From Bacillus testis (lineage in GTDB: Bacteria; Bacillota; Bacilli; Bacillales; DSM-1321): a DNA stretch of 64,000 bases. The stretch is taken from contig NZ_LN851186.1 in assembly GCF_001243895.1 (NCBI RefSeq), forward strand, positions 1,380,230-1,444,229, in the 5' to 3' direction. The position numbers and the translations under genes are program-made. The notes under the pieces are model-generated. The model did no database searches. It saw only the letters and a list, made by a program, of their open reading frames with translations, and was not told where the DNA came from. Shown piece after piece: positions 1 through 8,924 of this stretch. Numbering within the stretch: position 1 is the first letter of the stretch; every line of letters starts with the position of its first letter.

Positions 1-47
1 ATTCTATTTGGAGGGGTTCTTTCTAAGTTCAAAATAAATAAAAAAAT

Positions 48-362
48 TCAAATGAACTAAAATTACAAGCCGTTCAAGCCTACTTGCGCGGAGAGAATAG
101 CTATCAAGGAATCGCAGATACTTATGGAATCTGCAATGGTTGCCATGAAAATGCATGAATCGAATCTTTCTTTTTACACTTAAAAAGTAAGTGGTTCTAT
201 CTGTGGCATTGTGAAGCTGGATAGGAATTAATCCAAACAATCGAGGAATACATTTATTATTACAATTACCAGCAATTCTCAGCCACCTAGCTCCGATAGA
301 ATATCGATGCCAGATGGCTGCATAGTTTTTTAGTGCTGTCTAATTGACAGAGGTAAGTCCAA
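48..362 (+). pseudogene. IS3-family (IS150-like) transposase remnant
   Basis: Frame +3 from about 48 to 155 reads like the helix-turn-helix start of an IS3-family OrfA (LQAVQAYLRGENSYQGIADT) and then stops. From about 237 a second frame reads like the end of OrfB (QTIEEYIYYYNYQQF) and, after a frameshift, APIEYRCQMAA. Everything between these two ends of the element is gone. The sequence after it, up to about 362 (CTGTCTAATTGACAG), looks like the terminal repeat zone of an IS150-type element. No start codon or intact ORF survives, so this is non-functional debris. It marks past insertion and deletion next to the sugar-nucleotide genes. Confidence 0.7.
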
Positions 363-398
363 AAATGCAGGCTTTTAAATAAGAGAAGGAGTGTTTCG

Positions 399-1772
399 AT
401 GCGTTTAGTTTTACTATCAGGAGGATCAGGAAAGCGTCTGTGGCCGTTATCTAATGATTCACGTTCAAAGCAATTTTTAAAAGTGTTATCGAATCAAGAA
501 AATGAATTAGAGTCGATGGTGCAACGTGTTTGGGGGCAGTTGGAACGTTTAGGTGTTGCCGAGAATGCTGTTATTGCTACGAGTAAATCGCAAATAGATA
601 TGATAAAGAGTCAAATTGGGGAGCATGTTAAAATAATTGTGGAACCGGAGCGCCGTGATACGTTTCCAGCAATTGCGTTAGCGGCTTCTTTTTTATTATC
701 TGAAGAAGGTGTAGATGAAGAGGAAATCGTGGCTGTTTTACCAGTAGATCCTTATGTAGATGATGCCTTTTTTAAACGAGTTTTAGATTTAGAGGAAGTA
801 TTAAAGACAACAGATGCAGATTTAGCTTTATTGGGTATTAATCCTACCTATCCTTCTTCCAAATATGGCTATATTGTCCCTTCTTCAGTAAGTAATAGTG
901 TAATTACGGTAAGTTACTTTAAAGAGAAACCAACCGAGACAGAAGCTGAATCTTTAATCGAGGAAGGCGCTATATGGAATAGTGGTGTATTTGCATTTAA
1001 ATTAGGTTCTATGATTAATGTGATTAAAAAAAGAAACTTGCCAGTAGTATATAGTGAGTTATTGAAACAATATAGTTCATTACCGAAAATTAGCTTCGAC
1101 TATGAGGTTGTAGAGAAAACAGAAAAAATTGCAGCAATTGGGTATGAAGGATACTGGAAAGATCTTGGAACATGGAATACGTTAACGGAAGAAATGGGTT
1201 CGGACAGTATTGGCCATGTTTATAGGTGGGGAGATTGTCGTGATACACATATTATTAATGAATTACATATTCCAGTAACGGTTATGGATATTCAAAATGC
1301 TGTTGTTACAGTTAGTTCGGATGGTATTTTAGTATCTGATAAAATGGCAAGTCAAAAGATTAAAGAAGTAGTTGAAGGATTAAATCAGCCTCCTATGTAT
1401 AAGGAGCATCGCTGGGGTTATTCCCGTGTTCTTGATTATGCGAAGTATGATGATGGTACACAAAATGTGACAAAGCGCATATTCGTAAAAGCAAGCAAAC
1501 ATATCAGTTATCATTCTCACAAAAATCATGAAAAAGTATGGACAATCGTAAATGGTGAAGGAAACTTTGTTTTAAATGGCAATATTCGTGTTGTTAAAAA
1601 GGGAGATATATTGACCATTCCAGATGGTAAAAATCATGTTTTAAACGCCATTACTGATTTAGAGCTTATTGAGATACAAACAGGGTTTCCGATTGTTGAA
1701 GGAGATGTAGAACGAAAATACTTTGATTGGTCTGACATTGAGGCGGATTGTTATCAAATAAATTATAAATAG
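399..1772 (+). CDS. manC: mannose-1-phosphate guanylyltransferase with C-terminal cupin (type II PMI/GMP-like)
   Basis: 457 residues. The protein makes GDP-mannose from mannose-1-phosphate and GTP for cell-surface polysaccharide. The N-terminus carries the nucleotidyltransferase signature GGSGKRLWPLS (residues 8-18) with the sugar-phosphate uridylyltransferase fold over about 1-260. The last 120 residues (about 345-455) form a cupin like the mannose-6-phosphate isomerase domain of bifunctional PMI/GMP enzymes, with HISYHSHKNHEKVW as metal-site histidines. AGAAGGAG lies just upstream of the ATG. It is followed by its own terminator and then the broken manA, so the C-terminal domain may supply the isomerase activity (inference). 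Codon use is AT-rich compared with the genes after 7 kb. Confidence 0.93.
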   Translation: MRLVLLSGGSGKRLWPLSNDSRSKQFLKVLSNQENELESMVQRVWGQLERLGVAENAVIATSKSQIDMIKSQIGEHVKIIVEPERRDTFPAIALAASFLLSEEGVDEEEIVAVLPVDPYVDDAFFKRVLDLEEVLKTTDADLALLGINPTYPSSKYGYIVPSSVSNSVITVSYFKEKPTETEAESLIEEGAIWNSGVFAFKLGSMINVIKKRNLPVVYSELLKQYSSLPKISFDYEVVEKTEKIAAIGYEGYWKDLGTWNTLTEEMGSDSIGHVYRWGDCRDTHIINELHIPVTVMDIQNAVVTVSSDGILVSDKMASQKIKEVVEGLNQPPMYKEHRWGYSRVLDYAKYDDGTQNVTKRIFVKASKHISYHSHKNHEKVWTIVNGEGNFVLNGNIRVVKKGDILTIPDGKNHVLNAITDLELIEIQTGFPIVEGDVERKYFDWSDIEADCYQINYK

Positions 1773-1800
1773 ACCTTCTTTAAATCATTAAGATTAATAA

Positions 1801-1835
1801 AAAAGCCTTTCGTCATTAGGGACGAAAGGCTTTTT
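1801..1835 (+). terminator. rho-independent terminator after manC
   Basis: A perfect 14-bp stem (1801-1814 with 1821-1834) with a 6-nt loop ends in a T run. It separates manC from the manA remnant, whose own Shine-Dalgarno (GAGGAG) follows directly. Confidence 0.9.
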
Positions 1836-1856
1836 GTGTGATGAGGAGTAATGTAA

Positions 1857-2292
1857 ATGCAGCCGTTATTTATGAAACCAGTTTTCCAAGAGCGTATTTG
1901 GGGAGGAAATGCACTAACCAGTTTGGTTATGAATTACCTAGTGAAAACATTGGCGGATGTTGGGCCGTCAGCAAAAGAAGAATTTATTTCAATGATTCAA
2001 ACAGGAAAATGGAATGAATTGATTCAGCGAGTACCTGTTAAGAAAGGTGCCCTTTTTTATGTAGAGAGTGGTACGATTCATGCCCTGTTCCGGTGTGTTG
2101 GTGTTAGAAACGCAACAAAATTCTGATACAACTTATCGTTATATGACTGTAAGTGTTCTTTCTCGTGAAGGCACTATTACTGTTAATAGGGAAAAGTACC
2201 AATTGAAAAAAGGCAGTCATTTCATTTTGCCAAATAAAGTGAATCCTATTTTAGTTAATGGTTGTTTGGAATGGATTGTATCACATCCATAA
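1857..2292 (+). pseudogene. manA: mannose-6-phosphate isomerase, class I, decayed
   Basis: Bacillus ManA is about 315 residues; here only pieces remain. The start (MKPVFQERIWGGNAL) matches the family N-terminus. It jumps to a segment resembling the middle (EEFISMIQTGKWNELIQRV, then GALFYVESGTIHAL). A frameshift near 2090 moves the reading to a second frame with VLETQQNSDTTYR, and a further deletion precedes the tail KKGSHFILP ... IVSHP. The first frame stops at 2126. At least two internal deletions and one frameshift make it non-functional, although the ribosome-binding site is intact. Loss would be tolerated if the cupin domain of ManC isomerises mannose-6-phosphate. Confidence 0.88.
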
Positions 2293-2321
2293 ATGATATG
2301 TTTTGGGAGGAATAAATAGAA

Positions 2322-4073
2322 ATGTGGAAGCAACAATTAGAAAAATGGGAAAAATATTCTGAATTAAATCAAGAATTAAAAGACTTATTAGCAGACATGA
2401 AAAACGATGAAAAAATACTTGAAGATTGTTTTTATAAATACTTAGAATTTGGTACAGGCGGTATGCGCGGAGAACTTGGACCTGGTACCAATCGATTAAA
2501 TATCTATACAGTGCGTCGTGCCGCGGAAGGTTTGGCTCAGTATATTCTATCAAATGGAGAGGAAGCAAAGAGACGTGGCGTCGTTATTGCCTATGATTGC
2601 CGTCATAAATCTCCAGAGTTTGCGATGGAGGCAGCTTTTGTATTAGGGAAGCATGGGATTAAGGTATATGTATTCGATGAACTGCGTCCAACACCGGAAT
2701 TATCTTTTGCTGTCCGTTATTTAAACGCCTTTTCGGGAATTGTTTTGACGGCGAGTCATAACCCGCCACAATACAATGGATTTAAAGTGTATGGTGAAGA
2801 TGGCGGTCAAATTGCATTGGAGGTTGCAGATACAATCATTCGTTATGTAGAGAATATAAAAAATGAATTAACAATTGAAGTAGCAGAGGAAGAGATTTTA
2901 CGTGCTTCTGGTTTGTTAGTAACAATCGGAGAAGAAATAGATGCAGCCTATAATGATCAATTACAAACATTGATTTTGGATAAGAAATTAGTCCAACAAC
3001 ATGGAGCAGATTTAAAGATTGTCTTTACTCCACTTCATGGAACATCAAATAAACCGGTTCGCCGTGGGTTAACTTCTATGGGATTTTCCAATGTGACCAT
3101 TGTAGAGGAACAAGAGTTGCCTGATCCGATTTTTTCCACAGTTAAATCACCAAATCCAGAAGAGCATGAAGCGTTTGAATTAGCTATTCGATATGGAGAA
3201 CGAGTTGATGCGGATATTTTAATAGGAACAGATCCGGATTCTGACCGATTAGGTGTAGCGGTTAAAAATCCTAAAGGTGAGTATGTCATTTTAACAGGCA
3301 ATCAAACAGGTGCCCTAATGTTACATTACTTGCTAATGAAGAAACGTGAAAATGGGACGTTGCCTAAGAATGGTATTATTGTTAAAACAATTGTTACGTC
3401 TGAGATCGGTCGTGAAATTGGTAAAGAATTCGGTCTGCCGACAATTGATACATTGACAGGATTCAAATTCATTGGCGAGAAAATCAATGAATTTGAACAA
3501 AATAAAAATCATACTTTCTTGTTTGGATATGAAGAAAGTTACGGTTATTTAATTGGAGACTTTGTACGCGATAAGGATGCAGTCCAAGCTGCTTTATTCA
3601 TCTGTGAAGTAGCGACGTATTATAAATCTCTGGGGAAAACGTTATATGAAGGATTGTTGGAAATCAATGGAAAATACGGATGGTTCCGAGAAGATTTGGT
3701 ATCAATGACGTTAAAAGGACGAGAAGGTGCTGAGCAAATCCATCGTATGATGGAAGAATTCCGCAATAATCCACCAAAAGAAGTTGCAGGTAAGACCGTA
3801 GAAGCAGTAGAAGATTATCATTCTAGTGAACGTACCTTACTGGCAACTGGAGAAAAGATTCCGTTAAGGTTACCAAAATCTAATGTCTTGAAATATACAT
3901 TCTCTGATGGTTCTTGGTTTACATTGCGTCCATCTGGTACAGAGCCAAAGATTAAATTCTATTTTAGTGTTGTTGGAGAGAATTTAGTGGACAGTCAAGA
4001 AAAATTAGCATCAATGCGTGAGGATGTATTGAAACGAGTGATGCGTGAAGATGTATTGGAGCTAGTTGGATAA
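2322..4073 (+). CDS. pgcA: phosphoglucomutase / phosphomannomutase (alpha-D-phosphohexomutase)
   Basis: 583 residues, close to the 581 of B. subtilis PgcA. It interconverts hexose 6- and 1-phosphates and so feeds both ManC (mannose-1-P) and glucose-1-P routes. The active-site serine loop is [16 protein letters not shown] (about residue 145), the metal loop is DPDSDRLG (about 305), the sugar-binding loop is GYEESYGYL (about 405), and the phosphate-binding loop [10 protein letters not shown] is near the C-terminus. GGGAGG precedes the ATG by about 14 nt. It follows the manA remnant directly and is AT-rich like its neighbours. A second copy survives only as a tail at 5555-5761. Confidence 0.94.
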   Translation: MWKQQLEKWEKYSELNQELKDLLADMKNDEKILEDCFYKYLEFGTGGMRGELGPGTNRLNIYTVRRAAEGLAQYILSNGEEAKRRGVVIAYDCRHKSPEFAMEAAFVLGKHGIKVYVFDELRPTPELSFAVRYLNAFSGIVLTASHNPPQYNGFKVYGEDGGQIALEVADTIIRYVENIKNELTIEVAEEEILRASGLLVTIGEEIDAAYNDQLQTLILDKKLVQQHGADLKIVFTPLHGTSNKPVRRGLTSMGFSNVTIVEEQELPDPIFSTVKSPNPEEHEAFELAIRYGERVDADILIGTDPDSDRLGVAVKNPKGEYVILTGNQTGALMLHYLLMKKRENGTLPKNGIIVKTIVTSEIGREIGKEFGLPTIDTLTGFKFIGEKINEFEQNKNHTFLFGYEESYGYLIGDFVRDKDAVQAALFICEVATYYKSLGKTLYEGLLEINGKYGWFREDLVSMTLKGREGAEQIHRMMEEFRNNPPKEVAGKTVEAVEDYHSSERTLLATGEKIPLRLPKSNVLKYTFSDGSWFTLRPSGTEPKIKFYFSVVGENLVDSQEKLASMREDVLKRVMREDVLELVG

Positions 4074-4126
4074 AAAACAATAAGGAAATTGTAAAAAATA
4101 GAAACATTAATTTAGTATATTTCTGA

Positions 4127-4249
4127 ATATGGTTATGGACATGCTTCAAGAAGTATAGCGATTATACGGAGAATGTAGGTGTAGAATATTATTCTATTGG
4201 ATGTGAGGCAGGAATCCCAATTTTAGAAGTAGAAGAATCCTTAAAATAA
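4127..4249 (+). pseudogene. short reading-frame tail between pgcA and galE, unidentified
   Basis: After an in-frame stop at 4124-4126 there is an open frame with no start codon that ends TAA at 4247-4249. It reads in part KYSDYTENVGVEYYSIGCEA and GIPILEVEESLK. The composition looks like protein rather than random sequence. I do not recognise the family, so this is only a candidate C-terminal scrap of a deleted gene, consistent with the damage on both sides. Confidence 0.3.
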
Positions 4250-4293
4250 TTATTAGATGAATTGAAATTGTACAAATGAATAGGAGAATCATT

Positions 4294-5286
4294 ATGAAAA
4301 TCCTAGTAATCGGCGGAGCCGGCTACGTTGGCTCACATGCAGTAAAAGGATTGTTGGAAAAAGACTACGAGGTTGTTGTTGTGGATAACCTAGAAACCGG
4401 TCATAAGGAAGCTGTTCCTTCAAACGTTTCCTTCTACATCGGGGATATGCGTGACAAAGCATTTTTAGATGAAGTATTTGAAAAAGAAAACATCGATGCT
4501 GTTATGCACTTCGCGGCACACTCACTAGTTGGTGAATCAATGGTGGATCCATTGAAGTATTTCCACAACAATACATATGGCATGTTGGTATTGCTTGAGG
4601 TTTTGAAGAAAAGAAACGTAGATAAAATTGTCTTCTCATCTACAGCTGCGACATATGGAGAGCCTAAATGTATCCCAATTACGGAAAAGGAGCAGACTAA
4701 TCCAACGAATCCATATGGTGAATCTAAACTGATGATGGAAAAAATGATGAAGTGGGCAAATGGAGCATATGGCATCCGTTTCGTATCACTTCGTTATTTT
4801 AATGTAGCTGGTGCTTGTTTAGATGGTACAATCGGTGAGGATCATCGAATCGAAACTCACTTGATTCCATTAGTATTACAAACAGCCCTAGGTAAGAGAG
4901 AAAACATCACTATTTTTGGAGATGACTACGATACAAAGGATGGCACATGTATTCGTGATTATATCCATGTAGTGGACTTAATTGATGCACATATTTTAGC
5001 GTTGGAGTACCTATCAGAAGGTAACGAAAGTAATATCTTTAACTTAGGTAGTGCAACTGGTTATTCGGTGAAGGAAATCATTGATGCGGCAAAAGAGGTA
5101 ACAGGTTTGCCAATCAATGTCGTACAAGGTGAAAGAAGAGCTGGGGATCCTAGTACATTAATTGCTTCTAGTGATAAAGCGAAGACCATTTTAAAATGGA
5201 ATCCGAAGCATACTGATATCTCTCAAATCATCCAAAATGCTTGGGTGTGGCATAAAAACCACCCAAATGGATATTTGGATAAATGA
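4294..5286 (+). CDS. galE: UDP-glucose 4-epimerase
   Basis: 330 residues. It interconverts UDP-glucose and UDP-galactose with bound NAD, supplying galactose units to surface glycans. The Rossmann motif GGAGYVGSH is at residues 6-14, the catalytic serine zone is SSTAATYG and the YxxxK pair lies in NPYGESK. The start at 4294 is chosen because AGGAG at 4282-4286 sits 7 nt upstream; an ATG at 4276 has no such site. A perfect terminator follows. The length is normal for the family. Confidence 0.94.
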   Translation: MKILVIGGAGYVGSHAVKGLLEKDYEVVVVDNLETGHKEAVPSNVSFYIGDMRDKAFLDEVFEKENIDAVMHFAAHSLVGESMVDPLKYFHNNTYGMLVLLEVLKKRNVDKIVFSSTAATYGEPKCIPITEKEQTNPTNPYGESKLMMEKMMKWANGAYGIRFVSLRYFNVAGACLDGTIGEDHRIETHLIPLVLQTALGKRENITIFGDDYDTKDGTCIRDYIHVVDLIDAHILALEYLSEGNESNIFNLGSATGYSVKEIIDAAKEVTGLPINVVQGERRAGDPSTLIASSDKAKTILKWNPKHTDISQIIQNAWVWHKNHPNGYLDK

Positions 5287-5299
5287 AATTGATATTGTG

Positions 5300-5328
5300 G
5301 CCCGTCTCATTGTGAGACGGGCTTTTTT
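5300..5328 (+). terminator. galE terminator and intron insertion target
   Basis: A 10-bp perfect stem (5300-5309 with 5313-5322), a TTG loop and six Ts. The group IIC intron fragment begins 2-3 nt after the T run, the usual target position for that intron class. Confidence 0.93.
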
Positions 5329-5330
5329 AC

Positions 5331-5540
5331 GTGTGTAAGGCATGGCAACTATCTAGAGGGTGAAAGTCCGTTGTGGGGGGTACACATCAACCAACCACTA
5401 AGGAAGCGCAAGGTAATTATCGTGAGGTAGGGGCTGGAGAAAGCATGGAATAAAATCTTGGCTCGACGAACAGAAATCTGATACAAAGGCTCTATAAAGG
5501 GATAAGACTCCGTAACAAGTCAAAGTCCAAAAGATGTGCG
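5331..5540 (+). mobile_element. group IIC intron, truncated 5' domain I fragment
   Basis: The segment starts GTGTGTAAGGCATGG and continues with GAGGGTGAAAGTCC, CGCAAGG, a CATGGAAT segment, GAACAGAAATCTGATAC and AACAAGTCAAAGTCC. Order and spacing match, from memory, the start of domain I of group IIC introns such as that of Oceanobacillus iheyensis. It sits immediately downstream of a rho-independent terminator, the hallmark target of this class. Only about 210 nt remain. The rest of the ribozyme and the maturase ORF are missing, and the fragment runs into the tail of a phosphohexomutase gene. Confidence 0.8.
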
Positions 5541-5554
5541 TAACTTTATGGAGT

Positions 5555-5761
5555 AAATCAGGTGCTATCACACTGCCAAAGTCAAATGTGCTTAAGTTTT
5601 ATTGCGAGGACGGCTCTTGGTTCTGCTTAAGGCCGTCAGGAACAGAACCGAAAATCAAAATTTATTTTGCGGTTCGTGGTGACTCAAATGAAGCAAGTGA
5701 CCTTATGCTAAGTACATTGCAAGAAGCTGTGATACAAAAAGTCGATTCTCTTATAAAATAG
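5555..5761 (+). pseudogene. C-terminal tail of a second phosphohexomutase gene
   Basis: The frame reads [20 protein letters not shown], then [15 protein letters not shown], and aligns with the last 75 or so residues of the intact enzyme at 2322-4073 while differing at many positions. Only the phosphate-binding domain end remains. An in-frame ATG at 5534 lies in the intron fragment and has no ribosome-binding site. This is a paralogue remnant left by the deletion that also removed most of the intron. Confidence 0.85.
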
Positions 5762-5811
5762 ACAGACAAAAGAAATAGGAACTAACGTGATTTTTGAAAG
5801 GGTGACATAGA

Positions 5812-6588
5812 ATGATTGATATTCACTCACACATATTACCTGGTATTGATGATGGCGCTCAAACGTTGGAAGACAGCTTAGCGATGGCAAGGCAAGCGGT
5901 TGAGCAAGGGATTTCAACGATTATAGCGACTCCGCATCATCGGAACGGAAAATTTGAAAACGATAAAAACTCTATTTTACTTAAAGTAGAAGAGTTAAAT
6001 AGGGAGATTGAGAGAGCAGGTATACCGATTCGAGTTCTTCCCGGGCAAGAGTGCCGTATTCATGGTGAAGTAATTGATGGATTTCATAATGGCGAAATCC
6101 TGACGATGAATGATAATGGAAAGTATGTATTGATCGAATTCTCTTCGAATCATGTGCCAATGTATGCGAATCAGTTGTTGTGCAATATGCAATTTGAAGG
6201 AATTTTGCCGATCATTGTTCACCCGGAAAGAAATCATAAGCTACTAGAACAGCCGGAGCTTGTTTATGAAATGGTCGAAAAGGGCATTTTCATGCAAGTA
6301 ACAGCGGCCAGTATAGTAGGAGCATTCGGCAAAAAGATTCAAACGTTTTCTATGCAAATGTTTGAAGCGAATCTAGTGCATTTCATTGCATCAGATGCCC
6401 ATAATGTCACAAGCAGGGGTTGCAAAATGAAAGACGCATATAAGGTAATCGAGAAAAAGTTCGGTTCAGAGTATGTTTCCTATTTGAAAGAGAATGCAAG
6501 ATTAGTAATGGAAGGTAAACCTATTTGGAGCAATAATCCTCAGCCAATCAGAAAAAAGCGTTCTTTCTTTAATTTACTCCCATTTTAA
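5812..6588 (+). CDS. CpsB/CapC-family (YwqE-like) PHP-domain tyrosine-protein phosphatase
   Basis: 258 residues; B. subtilis YwqE has 254. These manganese-dependent PHP phosphatases dephosphorylate the bacterial tyrosine kinase that controls polysaccharide export. Metal-binding signatures are visible: HSH at residues 5-7, ATPHH (about 42), HPERN (about 136) and SDAHN (about 194). GAAAGGGTG precedes the ATG. Its partner kinase and modulator are not in the window. Its presence supports reading the left block as the remains of a capsule or EPS locus. Confidence 0.9.
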   Translation: MIDIHSHILPGIDDGAQTLEDSLAMARQAVEQGISTIIATPHHRNGKFENDKNSILLKVEELNREIERAGIPIRVLPGQECRIHGEVIDGFHNGEILTMNDNGKYVLIEFSSNHVPMYANQLLCNMQFEGILPIIVHPERNHKLLEQPELVYEMVEKGIFMQVTAASIVGAFGKKIQTFSMQMFEANLVHFIASDAHNVTSRGCKMKDAYKVIEKKFGSEYVSYLKENARLVMEGKPIWSNNPQPIRKKRSFFNLLPF

Positions 6589-6765
6589 GCAGTTCTTAAA
6601 AACCTTCTTGTAACACATACATATAAACTCGATGTCTTATGGATGATCGAGCTTAGTTTCTTTTTGGAGAATAAGAGGATGTAAAAAAGTTTAGATTTTA
6701 AACAAGAGCTCTTTAGCTTCAAATTTATTATATGTGTACTTATTAGATAAATAGTAATAGCAAAG

Positions 6766-6810
6766 TGAACCCCTAAGTTTGATTAAAAACACAACTTAGG
6801 GGTTCATTTT
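6766..6810. terminator. bidirectional terminator between cpsB-like gene and DUF24 regulator
   Basis: A 14-bp perfect stem (6766-6779 with 6793-6806) with a 13-nt loop. T-rich sequence follows on the plus strand and an A-rich stretch precedes it. The convergent regulator gene ends at 6856. Nothing else is recognisable in 6589-6855. Confidence 0.75.
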
Positions 6811-6855
6811 AATCCTTATTAAGTTAGAGGAGCACGGACTTTTTGCTGCTGATCC

Positions 6856-7188
6856 TCATCCTTTGTCTTCCTCGTCTAAAGTCACCCAGTCTTGGGACCA
6901 CGTCTCCACACACTCAAAGATCGGTTTTAAAGCTCGTCCTTTGTCCGTTAATGAATACTCAATCCGTACGGGCGTTTCCGGGTAGACATCCCTCTTTACA
7001 ATTCCTGATTGCTCCAGATCCTTTAGCCGGTCGGAAAGCACTCTTCCGCTGATCGTAATGCTTGCTTCTATTTCACTGAAACGCTGCGGGCCGCCATTTA
7101 ATAGTTGGTAAACAATAAGGCCGGTCCAACGTTGGCTGATTATACTCATTGCTTTTTCGAACTTGGGACATAAACGTGAATCATACAT
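6856..7188 (-). CDS. HxlR/DUF24-family redox-sensing transcriptional regulator (CatR/YodB-like)
   Basis: 110 residues, winged helix-turn-helix over about 10-100. It starts MYDSRLCPKFEKA, so a cysteine is at position 7, the position used by CatR (Cys7) and almost the same as YodB (Cys6) for thiol sensing of quinones and diamide. The wing region is RIEYSLTDKGR. The ATG at 7188 is preferred because GAGGTGAGG lies just upstream; a GTG at 7197 is the alternative. It is divergent from a catE-like dioxygenase and a nitroreductase, the same target types as in B. subtilis, so it probably represses them and itself. Confidence 0.88.
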   Translation of the reverse strand: MYDSRLCPKFEKAMSIISQRWTGLIVYQLLNGGPQRFSEIEASITISGRVLSDRLKDLEQSGIVKRDVYPETPVRIEYSLTDKGRALKPIFECVETWSQDWVTLDEEDKG

Positions 7189-7263
7189 TGTCCTCACCTC
7201 TTAGGGCTAATTATACAGGATAATTACAAAAAACAAAATAATTACTATTTTTCAACTGCTTAC

Positions 7264-7308
7264 TTGACGTATTAAAATTATAAATGTATACTTACTTACA
7301 TAAAGTAA
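7264..7308 (+). promoter_or_regulatory. SigA promoter with DUF24-type operator for the dioxygenase operon
   Basis: TTGACG at 7264-7269 and TATACT at 7287-7292 are separated by 17 nt. A perfect inverted repeat TTACTT-acata-AAGTAA (7292-7308) overlaps the end of the -10 box, where a repressor would block transcription. Operators of this shape are typical of DUF24 regulators. Operator identity is inferred. Confidence 0.75.
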
Positions 7309-7341
7309 CTAACTTACCCTAGTTAAAAGGGGATGAAGCGA

Positions 7342-8193
7342 TTGGGGTTCCATACATCACCGAATAAATTTATTCAGCATGTAAGATTAAACGTTACTAA
7401 TTTGGAAAAGTCGCTTCTTTTTTATACAGATTTCCTTGGATTTAAAATCGTGGAGGAGTCTGATAAAGAAGTGAAGTTGGGTACAGACGAAGAAAAAGCT
7501 CTTATTATTCTTCAACAGCCAAACGCAGTAGGGCCAAAAGAAAAAAGGGCTACTGGCCTTTATCATTTTGCCATTCTGCTGCCTTCGCGGGCTGACTTGG
7601 GGCGATTCCTGCTCCATCTTGCCAAAAATCGATATCCGCTTGGCGCCGCCGACCATTTAGTGAGCGAAGCCTTGTATTTTAATGATCCGGATGGGAATGG
7701 CATCGAGGTATACAGTGATCGTCCGAAAGAGAGTTGGAAATGGAAGAATGGCCAGGTTGATATGGCGACCATCGAGCTTGACGCTGAAAATGTATTGGCA
7801 GAGGGTGAGGGGAAGCCATGGACAAGGATGCCGGCAGCGACAAAGATGGGGCATATCCATCTGCATGTAGCCGATTTGGCAGAGGCTGAGTCATTTTATG
7901 GCGATGCATTAGGCTATGAAGTAGTCAGCCAGTTTGGCAACGAGGCAGCATTTTTATCAACAGGCAAGTACCACCATCATATTGGCATTAATACGTGGAA
8001 TGGCACGGGTGCTCCGAAGGCCAGTGAGAATAGCGCCGGATTGGCGGAATTCGCCATAGCCATCGCTTCCCACGAAGAGATGGAAAAGGTAAAAGCTGCT
8101 TTAACAGCGTTCGGTGCTCCGTTGGAAATGCAAAATGGCATCTATTATACGGAGGATCCATCTGGGAATCGTATTTCATTAGTGCTTGTGTGA
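7342..8193 (+). CDS. VOC-family ring-cleavage dioxygenase (CatE-like)
   Basis: 283 residues from a TTG at 7342; 286 from the ATG at 7333. The TTG is favoured because AAAAGGGG ends right at the ATG but lies 9 nt from the TTG. Two vicinal-oxygen-chelate modules are visible: about residues 8-120 (HVRLNVTNLEKS) and 165-280 (HIHLHVADLAEAESFYG), with DPDGNGIEVYSD and DPSGNRISLV closing each module. The family includes catechol-2,3-dioxygenase CatE, which detoxifies catechol and quinones. The histidines at each module start and the terminal glutamates suit a metal site. Confidence 0.85.
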   Translation: MGFHTSPNKFIQHVRLNVTNLEKSLLFYTDFLGFKIVEESDKEVKLGTDEEKALIILQQPNAVGPKEKRATGLYHFAILLPSRADLGRFLLHLAKNRYPLGAADHLVSEALYFNDPDGNGIEVYSDRPKESWKWKNGQVDMATIELDAENVLAEGEGKPWTRMPAATKMGHIHLHVADLAEAESFYGDALGYEVVSQFGNEAAFLSTGKYHHHIGINTWNGTGAPKASENSAGLAEFAIAIASHEEMEKVKAALTAFGAPLEMQNGIYYTEDPSGNRISLVLV

Positions 8194-8240
8194 GATGATG
8201 ATTTACAAATTTAATCAACTTAACAAAGGGGAAATGAAAA

Positions 8241-8840
8241 ATGAGTAAAGATATCTATAGTGCACTGAAAGACAGACGTTCTATTTATGCAATTAGCAAG
8301 GAAGCGCCTATTTCTGACGAAAAAATCCAAGAAGCCATTGAGCATGCGGTGAACTATTCACCTTCTGCGTTCAACTCGCAAACATCGAGAGTCCTTGTCC
8401 TTTTGGGGGAACAGCATGACCGTTTATGGGATATAACAAAAGAAACACTCAGAAAGATTGTTCCGGCGGAAGGATTTGCGAGCACAGAGCAGAAAATGGA
8501 ATTGTTCAAGGCTGGATACGGTACTGTTCTGTTCTTTGAAGAACAAGAGACAGTTGCCGCCCTGCAAAAACAATTTGAGGCTTATAGCGATAATTTCCCA
8601 ATTTGGTCCGAACATTCAACCGGTATGCTGCAATTAGCGGTTTGGACAATATTGGAAGCGGAAGGATTCGGGGCTTCACTGCAACATTATAATCCGTTGA
8701 TCGATGAAGCTGTTGCTGCTGAATGGAATGTTCCTTCAAGCTGGAAGCTGACTGCGCAAATGCCATTCGGCAAACCAGTGGCAGAAGCAGGGGAAAAACA
8801 ATTCAATCCAATTTCAGACCGCGTGAAAGTTTATAAATAA
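8241..8840 (+). CDS. nitroreductase-family FMN oxidoreductase (Frm2/HBN1-type)
   Basis: 199 residues. The start MSKDIYSALKDRRSIYAI carries the RRS FMN-phosphate contact of the family, followed by YSPSAFNSQTSRVLVL (about residues 36-51). GASLQHYNP (about 152) is typical of the Frm2/HBN1 branch. It probably reduces quinones or nitro compounds with NAD(P)H. AAAGGGGAAATG precedes the start. It lies 47 nt after the dioxygenase and before a good terminator, so both should share the promoter at 7264 and the DUF24 repressor. Confidence 0.88.
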   Translation: MSKDIYSALKDRRSIYAISKEAPISDEKIQEAIEHAVNYSPSAFNSQTSRVLVLLGEQHDRLWDITKETLRKIVPAEGFASTEQKMELFKAGYGTVLFFEEQETVAALQKQFEAYSDNFPIWSEHSTGMLQLAVWTILEAEGFGASLQHYNPLIDEAVAAEWNVPSSWKLTAQMPFGKPVAEAGEKQFNPISDRVKVYK

Positions 8841-8852
8841 GAACATCTATTA

Positions 8853-8880
8853 AAAGCCGCTATTTGTTAGCGGCTTTTTT
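8853..8880 (+). terminator. terminator of the dioxygenase-nitroreductase operon
   Basis: A 10-bp stem (8853-8862 with 8868-8877), 5-nt loop and a run of Ts. Confidence 0.9.
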
Positions 8881-8924
8881 GCATTACCGGACATTCGATG
8901 ATAATAGGTGGATTAATTGTCTGT

